NCBI GenBank assembly: GCA_023238725.1
Contig: CM041553.1
Location: 14,195,001 to 14,259,000, forward strand
Source: Scortum barcoo
Taxonomy: Eukaryota; Chordata; Actinopteri; Centrarchiformes; Terapontidae
Reading direction: 5' to 3'
DNA length: 64,000 bases
Shown here in pieces: positions 11,557 to 23,500 of this stretch. The position numbers and the translations under genes were made by a program. Within the stretch, counting starts at the first letter, position 1; each line of letters starts with the position of its first letter. A model generated the notes under the pieces. The model had not been told where the DNA came from and searched no databases. It saw nothing but the letters and a program-made list of their open reading frames with translations.

Positions 11557-14500
11557 ATGAATTTCTTCAGAGGGGTGATGGGCGGACAGGCAGCCGGGCC
11601 GCAGCCCTCCGGAGCGGAGACGGTAGGAGACCTGCCCGGCTAGCCGCGGCTAGCTGCCCCGTAGCTCAGATATACACCCGCTGTGTGTCTTAAAAACTGG
11701 GACCACTCACGAGTCACCAATACAACCGGTGTTTTTCACTCCGAGGGTTATTAATTTGTCTGTAAAACACACCTAAAATTATCTGTAGAGAGACTGAGGC
11801 CTCCTTTATCTGATAGCACCAAGCTAGCCAGGCGGCTAATTATCTGTCAGTGAGCTGCAGGGCTGTCTGTCTGTCTGTCTGTCTGTCTGTCAGGTCTCTC
11901 TGCAATGAATGGGAAGGACACAAACTGTGAGGAATATTTAGATCACTTTGCTCCATCAACATCCTTATACAGCTCCCTTTACTTTCAGATAACCTCCAAC
12001 AGTGCAGGAGCTAAATGTAGTCACATGTTAGGGAGAATAATCAGAGTCAGGTCATCTGTTACAGAGAAAGTACACCTTGGTTTGCACTGATTACTCTCAT
12101 TGTGGATTATTCTGATGGTTGTGTTCTCAATTTATTGTCTCGTCCAAAACTATATATATACTAGAAAATGGTGACAGTGTCCTCCAGAGCTCAGGGTGAA
12201 AGTTGCTTGTTGGCATTGGTGTGAAATAAATAAATATATGCAGCACACCCTCACATACTGTCAATCAGGCAATGATCAGTGTGAGGTACACGCAGATAGG
12301 TGTGTGCAGTAAAGCTGCAAGGATTAGTCGATTAGTTGTCAACTATGAAATGAATCACCACCTATTTTTAAATCAATCAATTGTTTTGAGTCGTGTTTCT
12401 TAAAAGAAAAAGTGTCAAAATTCTCTGAATGTGAATATTTTCAGGTTCCTTTAGTTCTCTAACAGTAAACTGAATAACTTTGGGTTAAAAACAAAAACAT
12501 TTGAGGACGTCACCTTGGGCTTTGGTCAACAGTGATCACATTTTTTACAATTGTATGGACCAGATATTTTATGGATCAGGTAGCGAGTCGATCAGTTGAG
12601 ATAATAATAGATTAATTATTGTTAGTTGCAGTGTTAGTATGAAAGACTACTCTGTTTAGAAATTGCTCCTGCTGGCTCTGAAGTCGTGTTATAGCCACAT
12701 AATCACATCTTTGTCTGGAGACATTCCTGTTTTGGCTGTTCAGGGAGAAAAAGTGCACAATACATTCATCATGTTCACGCTGTCTTCCCTCTCTCCTGGT
12801 ATTTAAAGAGTAATATTAACATTAATCCACTTTGTTGAGATCACCAACGCTTTATCAACCTTTTTGGTTCCTTAAGTTGAAGCAATGTGGCGTTTGTTAC
12901 TGGTTGCATATCCCTTCCTAAAATGCATACACTTGTCTTTCTTTGTTTTATAATAAGAGAAAAAATTAGAAAGTAAAAACATCCAATAATTTACAGAATT
13001 TAGAGAAAAAGAAAAATAACAAAATATGCATAACATTGTGTGTAAAATGTGTGTGTAACAGTAAAGTGAAAGTGTGATGAGACCTTGTATGTCTTATCTC
13101 TGGAGTACACGTCCATGTTACGTCCTCCAGGCTGCAAAATGCATTTCTATTAAGACGTGTAAATCCAGAAATTCCACCAGGAGTGTAAACGGAGTAAATG
13201 ACTATTCCTCTGTTGACAGATCCAGAAGTTGTGTGACCGGGTAGCCTCCTCGACGCTGCTAGAAGACCGCAGAGATGCTGTCCGCGCTCTCAAGTCCCTC
13301 TCTAAGGTAAGGCGTAGAGACAGAGTTATTAGAAGCAGGTGCAGCAGAAATACAAGCAGTAGCCACTTAATTAGGGACACAAATCTAAAACTAAAACAGT
13401 CCTGGAATAAATCATTCAGCTTTTGTTGAAACTGTTTTAGAGTTTATTTAAATGTAACATCATTTTAGAGTTTGTGGATCTGTGGATTGTGTTTTACTGA
13501 CTGTGTCTAATACTTAGTCTACCTTCATTGATATACATGTAAATGGGGTGGCTAGTACACTAGAAACACCTCAGTATGAAAAGCAATTTGAATAAAATTT
13601 AAATTGTGACCTTCTCAAAGGTCTGATTTTATTGAGGGGCTGTTTTGTTTTCTAATCCAGGTAGACGTGACAAAGTGGCAACTGTGTGCATGTGTGATGC
13701 GGTTTGTGTTAATCCACATTCGAGATGCTTCCAGTACTTTGTTTTCATTCAGTAAGCTTTTAGTGGATTAGACATTTTTAATTTACTGGAGTAGCTGTCA
13801 GTGAAAGAGAAAATAGCCTTTGAATTAACTATCTGTTGCCATTTATTAATGTCATCTAAATGAATTGGGGCATTTGTGAATGTTTTCTCTTGTGTCACAC
13901 TGTTGTTGATAAAACTCTTTCTTGTGAAACTCTGCTGATGAAAACAAACATTTACAAAGCCACGTCTCAGCTCTGTTCATGGACAGTTTTGTTACTGGCT
14001 GCCCCATCAACCATGAGTAATGAGTTTATCAGGCATGAATAAGGGGTTTAGGAGGCACAGGGTTGCACATTAACATGCAGTGGTGTTAGTACTGGTCAGA
14101 AACACACAGATGGGTGTGTCAACTTCCTGTGTTTTATGAAAATACAATACAAAGTTTAGAATTGTTATTTTTCTTCGTTCGCATTGACATTCTATAGACA
14201 ATGGGTCAGTAATCTTGTGAGCATTATTAAAATACCACTGTTGTTTTTTTTTTAAGCACAAAACACATTGAGACAACATGGAGAGAAGGATTATTTTTTA
14301 TGCACCACATATGCAGAGAAGACTTCCAGGAAACTGTTCAAGACTGAAAAACTCTCTGTGACTTTTATTAAATTAAATCCGGAACAATTTGCTCCCGGTC
14401 TGCACTATTCTGTAGCAACACTGAAACTTTTACTTATATGTGTTGTTTTAAATTGTCTTAATGCATTTTTACGTCTTAAACGCAAAGCTTTTACTTTCCT

Positions 14501-17500
14501 TTTTGTTGAAAGGTACTTTACAAATTAACTCGCTCTGTCTCCCTGATTATCTTTCATAGAAATATCGCATGGAAGTTGGCACACAGGCGATGGATCACTT
14601 GATTAACATACTGCAAACCGACAGGTACTTTGACCTGACATTTGCTTTCTATAATGTAACGTGAAGTAGACGTGTTTTGTTTGACTCTAGTTCTGTTAAC
14701 AATGAAACTTTTGTCTTTTCCTGCTAATTGAACAGGTCTGACTCTGAAATCCTCGGCTATGCTTTGGACACACTGTACAACATCATCTGTAACGATGAGG
14801 AGGAGGAGCAAGGTATTCAACCCTCCCACGGTGATCAGAAACAATCAAAATTGCCTTTAATTGGATATAAGTTGTGTCGCTACTTTCAACAGTGTTGACT
14901 GAACCACTGATTTGTTTGCATGTGATAAATGAGTTCAATTCATGTCAACTGGACATCAGTCAATTTGCATTCCCCTCCTCTGTACACCGATAATGACTGC
15001 TTTATATAAAGACTCTCATCTCTCTTCTCTTCCATGTTTTAACCCTACAGATGAATCAGAAGGTAAAACTCTTTGACTGTGCATGATGCCACCCTCTCCC
15101 CCTCCCACTCCCCTTATCCCCATAACCACCAGCAGCACTTACAAATCAGAGGGCTCCTCGTGGTTGGGTTGTGGCAAAAAGAGCACATTAACATTCTTGT
15201 TTATGCCTCCTGCAGCGCACACATTGTAAGCAGTTGATAAAATTCAAGCCTGGTTGCTGTCATGGCATGTCTGTGCAAGAGTCAGTCAGCTGTTTCTACC
15301 CTGAAATGAATGCTGGCTGTTGGGTGAGGCTTTTAAACTTTTTAAACTCTTCCCCCTGATCTCGCAGACGCAGAAACCCCTCTCCCTGTCTCAGGGAAGC
15401 ATAAGACTGTTTCCATGCCTGGTCAGTACTGAAACCAAACTATCCATGCAGTAGTTTTAGTACTGCTAGATAACTAACAGCAACTACGAGTGACTGGAAG
15501 GTGTTTGGGTGGTAACAAGAATGCTTCACTAATCCCATCACATCCCTGAACCTCTCATTTCTTCTTGCTCCTTTGTTTCCCCCTTCACATTTGAATATTG
15601 TTTTTGCACTGTTGTGGTGAAATGACAATGTCAAGGTTTGTTTGCTTCTTTTTTTTTTTCATTATCAGTTTACCCAAATGACAAAAAAAAAATCTTATTT
15701 CCTGTCCTTCTCCATCGGCGTCCACAGTTTTGCTTTGAAATCTATCATTTATTTGTGACAGTTTCTTCAACCTACATGAAGATGTGATTTTGCTTTGCTT
15801 TAAGTCATTTCCTATTTATGCATCCAACACACTGAGAGCAAGATTTGCTGTGGGAAGTGGACTCTCTTTTTGGTCTCCACCAACCTCTAAGAGAAGTATT
15901 TTTCTTTTAGCTTCTTTTTAGCTTTTAGCATGTTCAAGCTCTTTCTGTCCATCTTTTGGTGCTGGGCAGAATGAGCACAGTAGGTTATTCAGAGATTGTT
16001 ACTGAAAACAACTGAACTCCCTGCTGCAAAACAGTAAAGATGTTGGTCAGAAAAGAAAAACAATGAGCTGAAAGCAGCTACAAAAATTCTGTAGAGCTGA
16101 GGGGAAAGTGCAGAGTCAGATGATAATTCAGTGTTGGTTTATCACTACAGTTGAGCCCTCACATTACACATGAAAATCATTTGAACCTTTGTTGATATGA
16201 AGTCCAAAATCTTCCATTATGGTCATTGTTTTGGGGTGGAAGAAGAAATCTTAGAGATGGAAATGTGAAAACATGGATAAATACTTCTAAAGGTATAAGC
16301 AAGATATGGTCAGATTACTAAGTGGGGTGTACGATTTCTGTCAGTGCAGTCGAGTCGCTAACCAGCTCGTCACACTAAAGCTATGAGCTCGTCCAACATT
16401 AAATGTCTTCTTCTATGAAGAATCACTTTTACAGTAACCTTTCTGAGCTCACCCTCCCACCCAGCTGCCCCCCTAATCTGTGTGTTGCCCTTTATTTTTC
16501 CAGAAGGCATGTTCACAAGTGTCACCCTGAGCACATTTCTTGATTGGACTCACTGACTCCCTGTTAAGTCAAGCAAGGAATCAGTCATTGCTGTCTAACT
16601 CAGGCTGACTGCTATGAACAAACCGACTGGTTCCCTCACTACACTGATGACTCCTGCTGCAGTATTTATGGAGATGTAACTAAATTCATCTTTCAATCTC
16701 CCTCACAGATGAGAACGCCCAGAAGCAGGCAGATGACCTGGGCGCCCAGTTCACAGACGCATTCGTTCAGGACCCCGAGCATGTCACCCTGCTCCTCACT
16801 CTGTTGGAGGTACTTGACTGTTTCTGCTGCAAGAGGACTGTGTCATTATGCATTCAACTGAACAACTGCCTGACCCGTTTATACACTGGTGTGATTTTTA
16901 GGAGTTTGACTTCCATGTACGTTGGCCTGGAGTGAAGCTGCTGACTGCTCTCCTGAAGAACCAGTGTGCTCAGGTCCAGGGAATCATCCTGGTCAGCCCC
17001 ATGGGTGAGTTTCACCTCAGTCAAGAATGTCAGGATTTTACTCAGGACCTGCGCCTTCAGTCTCATAACAACATTTCTGTATCACTTCATGGTGGAAAAG
17101 CTGACAAATCACACAAAAATACAAGTTTATTTTATTGTCTTTACTTCGACCAGTGTTTAATAGTCATTTTTATTTGTGTCCATCTGCAGGTGTTTCCAGA
17201 TTAATGGATCTGTTGGCAGACTCTAGAGAAGTAATTCGCAATGATGTGAGTACTCTCTCCTGCTGTTTAAGCTGCCAATCTCATAATGAATCACCTACGA
17301 AATCCGCTGAAACTAAGGCTGCGTTCAGATTGTACTTGTAAACTTTTGCTGGTGAATTATTTTGTAACACAAAAGCTTCATTTCTACTGTTTACCTCGCA
17401 ATTTTTGCACAAGAAGATAAAGTAATTGCAGCTGTGATATCTTTCTAGAATTGTAAAATCTGATGTTGAGTGTTATAAACAGCTGTGCAGTGTTTTAAAC

Positions 17501-20500
17501 AGCTGCCTTCAGACTCACAGATCTGTAACTCAAACTGGACTTCCTGGATCGTGTTTCTTGTCTCATTGGTTCTTTAAACAACAGGCCTCCTCTAGCGCAG
17601 CCCCCTGCATTATTTTAATGCAAGGCTGATTTTGGCCTGAACGCCTGCCAAATATTTAACATGTGTCTTTTTGTCACGACAGCTATGTAAGGAATACAGT
17701 GCAACAACAATGACATTTTCTGTAGACGCCTCATTACGTGTTTTTTCTCTTTCAGGGCTTGTTGTTGCTCCAACAGCTTACCAAAAGCAACGCTGCCATT
17801 CAGAAAATTGTGGCATTTGAAAACGCATTTGAGCGCCTTCTAGACATCATCACAGAAGAGGGCAGCAGTGATGGAGGTAAAAGGATTTTGAGATGTGGAC
17901 AATTCTCAAATTACTCTGTAATTATCACAATACGATTATTACAAGATATGTCCTGACCTACATCCTTCTCCCTCTGTGCAGGTATCGTGGTGGAGGACTG
18001 TTTGTTGCTGCTGCTCAACCTGCTGAAGAACAACAGCTCCAATCAGAACTTCTTTAAGGAGGGCTCCTACATTCAGAGGATGAAGCCCTGGTTTGAGGTC
18101 GGTGATGATAACTCTGGCTGGTCCGCACAGAAGGTCACCAACCTCCACCTCATGCTGCAGGTAAAGCAGAACAGTCACACTGAGCTGGTGCTTTAACCTA
18201 ATTAAGCATACAGATGAACGGGGTATTGTTTTGCTAGAATCGTGCACATGTTCTGTTCCCAGTTGGTGCGAGTCATGGTGTCTCCGGTGAACTCTCCCGG
18301 TGCCACAGCCAGCTGTCAGAAGTCCATGTACCAGTGCGGTCTGCTGCAGCAGCTGTGTACCATCCTCATGGCCACTGGTGTTCCTGCAGACATCCTCACT
18401 GAGGTAACAGCAGCCGTTCTTGGAAAGTCTTCCCCAGCATAGTTGCTTATTCAGAAGCTTTCATTTTTTTCCCTTTTTAAAGATGAACTGTATTCAAGCT
18501 TTTGATCAGGCCACTTTTCTTTCAGACCATCAACACTGTTTCAGAGGTTATCAGAGGCTCACAGATCAACCAGGACTACTTTGCATCTGTCAACGCTCCC
18601 TCAAACCCCCCAAGGTAAGACAGAGGAAATTTATCCTCTCATACCCATCTGATAGTAAATTCTGAACTTACTTAACTTTCTCTGTTCATCTTTCTATAGA
18701 CCAGCCATCGTGGTGCTGCTCATGTCCATGGTGAATGAGAGACAACCATTCGTGCTTCGCTGTGCAGTCCTCTACTGTTTCCAGTGTTTCCTCTACAAAA
18801 ACCAGAAAGGCCAGGGGGAGATTGTGGCTACATTGCTGCCCTCCACCATTGATGGTCAGTTACATCAAGTAGTGGTATTATCATTTATTTTGCTATAGTT
18901 AAGTAAGTAAGTACAACAGTATAAGCAATTGTAGACAGATATTCTTGAGAGGACATCATGTGTCATAGGTTAAAAGTCTGTTTGGCCACCTGTTCAGAGC
19001 ACTGTTAAAGTTTGATTTGCATTGAACATGATCCTTTTGGAAGCTTCCTGCTTCCACATCCAAGATCCCCGTTGTATAATATTGACATTTCTGCTTTACA
19101 ACAGTTATAACTGTGAAATAGATTTTTGTGATTTGGATTTAACACATTTAAAACACTGACGCGTTGATGTTTAGTGTAATGTGATGTAGGACAAGCTAAA
19201 TACATTACAGGAAATGGCATGTGGGTGTAAGAAAAGCTCACACATAACGTCTGAAAATAAATTAACCTGACACTGACGAATGCAGTCCATCCATCACTGT
19301 CGATCTTTTAATTATGATTGTTGGTGGAAAAATATTACATAATGTTTTAGCTTTTGATGTGCAATAGATTTAATGATGGTGTAATCATACTGTTACAAAA
19401 TTCATATTGCCACACTTGGAGATGGATGGACTGAATTGTTTATTCTGTCTGATAACTTTAGCTTTATTTATTGTATGTACAATTATTTATGGCTCACGTC
19501 CTGCCCCCCCCTCCCCCAACCCCAACCCACAGCTAATTCCATCTCAGCGGGCCAGCTGCTGTGCGGAGGCCTGTTCTCAGCCGACTCTCTGTCCAACTGG
19601 TGCGCTGCCGTCGCCCTGGCTCACGCCCTGCAGGACAACCTCACCCAGAAGGAGCAGCTGCTGAGGGTCCAACTGGCCACCAGCCTGGGGAAGCCCCCCG
19701 TGTCTCTGCTGCAGCAGTGCACCAACATCCTCTCCCAGGTAGGACACCAGCAGTGGCACTTAGCAGCCAAAGTGAAGGAAGATGCTAACAGTTCGTGTGT
19801 GTCCGGGTGGGAGGGACTGTAAGAACAGAGGCATATTTTCTAAGTAAAGGTTAAAAGTGTTCGTCAGTGAAAAGAACAATGTCACATTATTGTGGTTTTG
19901 CAGGGAGATAAGATCGTCCGGCGGGTGAGTAACGTGTGTGTATGTGTAGTTTGTCTGTGTGTTTTGAGGTTTTGGGCGGCACCTGGTTATTTTGGCTTGG
20001 CATCTGTAAAAGGGGTCTCAGTGGCCCACATGTTTGGGGAGGGGTCTTGCTTCCCTTTAACTCTTTACTACCCCTTTTTTGCCCCCAACTTACAGCTGTA
20101 ATCCAGTTCTTCGTCTTTAGGGTAGCTCACAGGTGCACTCCTCCTCCATTGGAAGCTGTTCCTGCTCCCAGTGTGTTCACTGGTGGAGTGTGGGGGAGTA
20201 CACAAGTGAACAACTGAGAGAGGTTCAGAGGAAACAAACACAGCAGCTGTTTTTAGTGGTTTTATCTTCGTCATCCTAACACTTTGAGCTGTGACCTTCA
20301 AGCATTTGCTGTGTCGCCAGCCCTTATCTGTCTGTTCAGGAAGTGTTTGCTGCAGCAGCTTTTGAGCATTTTCCTGTTTGAGTGAGAGAAATCCACTCTT
20401 GTTTGTCTTGTTTTTCTAGCTACATGTGTGCTTGCAAATGTACAGCGCAGGTGGCCGAAGATTTTATAGTTTATATTTACAAGGATTGCTCAATTGTCAC

Positions 20501-23500
20501 TGTGGATTAAAATCTGTTTAAGAGTTTTTGTGTTGCGATGGAGGTTAAAATTATTCAGCTGCACTTAACCAGCACTCTCAGTTTTCTGCGGAGTTACTCA
20601 ATTTGCATTACTCTCTACCCCTGGAGTTGCCAGTAGTTCAATTTTGGGAGTATTTGGCTGCTGAAGTACATGAACCTGCCTGCTCCTTCCTGCTTAAACT
20701 CCTCACTCCTCGACAGTCTTTTCTAGGCTTTTGGCTAGCTTGGTGAACAAGTCTAGATCAGGGCAACCATGATGAGGAGGCCATTTGGTGAGCAGGCAAA
20801 AGAAAGGCCTTTACAAACTCACCCTTGATGACTAAAAGTGTCTGGTGGGGAAGAAGGCTGAGTAAGTGTAGGAGATTGAGCAGTACCAATTCAATTGAAT
20901 CAAGCTCACCTGTATGTCAAGCACCGTCTCCAGGGAGGAAATATGCCATCACGTTGAAGATGCACATCTTTCCTCTTTGATTAGCCCAAGAGACACCTGG
21001 GTCAGCAGGCGGGGACTGGAAAGGCAGAATGACAGCAGATTCAGTGGACAGGCGTATAGGAGGATGATGTATAATATCATTTTTGTATTGGTCAAGGTAC
21101 TCCTCCCCCTTTCGGTTGGGAGCAAGTTGCTGCTCCAGGCGAGGAAATTGGAAGCACATCGGGATCTTGTTCATTGGTGAGGCTAAGATGGAGCCAGAGA
21201 TCGACCAGTAAATTGGTTTTGCACTCTCTGTGTTTGCTGTTTGGCCTTGCCCTTAGTGAAATAGGTTGACATCCAGAAGCAGCAGAAATATAATTCCTCC
21301 CCCTTTCTGTTGGAAAAAAAGCTGAGAAGGTGGTTCAGAAATGTGAACAAGTTGTTCTGGATGCCGCCTTGTGGATGTACCACAAACACATCCAATCAGT
21401 CAAATCTTGAACCCTGGGCTGTGATGTCCCGCAGGCTGACGGGAATGTGGTGAGATAGCTTTGAGAGTTAAAGGTAACTTGTCAATGTTGTGACAAAATG
21501 GTGCTCTCCACTGTAATGGAGGCTTTCAGTTTTGAAGAAGGGCTGCAGTTTAACCACAGTAACCCACAGAAACACATACAGAATCACAGTATATACATTT
21601 TTTGCAGAGGTCAATGTTTGTTCAATTAATACTTGTGGTCATTTTGTTTTCCTCTTCATTTTTGCATTACGTCACATTTGGAGACTAAATCTGAAAAGGT
21701 GATTTCGTAAGTTTTTGTAGTCTGGAATGCTGTTAAGTTTTAACCCACACCTTCATCGCTCAGATCTTCATACTTACTCAGTTTTTGTTTATTTCACTGC
21801 AGGAAAGAGGTCTGCTCCTCTTAGCATGATGTGCATTAAGTGTCAGTGCACCAGCTTATTAGCCTTCAGCTACAGTGTAGAGTTTGCACAGTCTATTTAC
21901 CTCTGCACTTTGTTTTAATGTGCATTGTTTTTCATCATCTTTGATTCCAGCTCCATGAAAATCATCCTTTCTTTTTCTACAGATGACAGAGATAGATTAT
22001 ACAAAACTGCATAATCACTTGCTGGCATAAATTTCCAATAAAGTGTCTATTGGAAGTATATTTTTGTAAAGAGGTCGATCTTAAACCTCTCCTGTTTCTC
22101 CAAGCTGTTGTCATGGAAATGCATGATCATTTTTATACCACTTTTTAAAAAATTATTATTATTTTTATTATTATTACTGCTCCCTTTTCCATCCTTCAGA
22201 AGCACATTTAGCAGTTTTTGCTTTGCATGTGCTGATAGCTGGAAATCCAGTAAAATTTCACAGAACGAAAGTTACAAAACACAAACTAGTTGAAAATTAT
22301 GAATATGTTCAATACTTGATTGTTGGAGGGTTTTCATAGGCTTCAGGGATGTTGGTTTATTAATACAGGATTGCTTGTTGGTCAACATAACCTTGTTTTA
22401 ATATGCTGAGTGTGTCCTAGTTTTTTGTTTGTTATAACATTATTAACTACTAATGGATGACGTGCTCCCAGTTAAGCAATGACGGATTAACTGAGCCTTT
22501 CCCTTTTACTGTCTGAGTTTTACTGTCAACATGTCAGGATGGGAAGAGACTAATTGTTTGAAATGTCATGTGCCAATGAAATCAGTTCTTGTTTTAACAC
22601 AGACTCATATGCAAGCACTTTTGTTGCCATTTTATCCTCCATCTTTACTTTCTTTTAGAATTTAATACATTGGCATTAATCTTGTTGGTATCTTTTATTT
22701 ATTATGTGTCAAATCAGCAAATAAAGCTAAACTAAAGTCCCAATCTGGACTTCTAAAAGTCTGTGACCAGGATATGTTGGTTTCCATTCTGATACTGGGA
22801 ATGATCATGTGCCTTGTTGTACGTAACCTCCCACATTTAACATCTGGCTCGTCATTGTCTCAACTCAAATGCTTTAATATCCGTAGAACATCAGACATTT
22901 AGCTTTAACATTGGACTCTTGTTAGCATGCACATGTGTTGACATGGCTTTTATTATTTTTTTGTGCTTTACAGGGCAGTAAAGTGCAGACCAGGGTGGGC
23001 CTCCTCATGCTGCTGTGTACATGGATCAGCAACTGTCCCATAGCCGTCACACACTTTCTACACAATCAGGAAAATGTTCCTTTTGTATCCTTGAAATATA
23101 ATTGCAAGCAATACACCAGTCTTACCAGAATACATGTGTGTATCATGGCATAGATCTGTTAACAAACTTGTTACCTCACTTGACTACTTATGTATAAAAC
23201 ATTTCTATTTTTGAGTAATTCTTGTCATTTAGATCAACTTTGTACTATCGCTCAGCGTAAAATGTGCTAACAAAATGAAATATTAGTGAGAATGGGAGCA
23301 TTATATTCCAGTTCCAGGTTAAAAGGGGGTGTGTGAGTCCAAAACTGGTGTTGAGTGAATCCTTGACCCGGTGACTCCTGCAGCTGACGGCTCAGATCTC
23401 AGAGAACTTGGGGGAGGATGAAAGGCTGGTGCAGGGCCTGTGTGCGCTGCTTCTCGGCATCTGCATCTATTACAATGACAATTCGCTGGAAAACTACACC

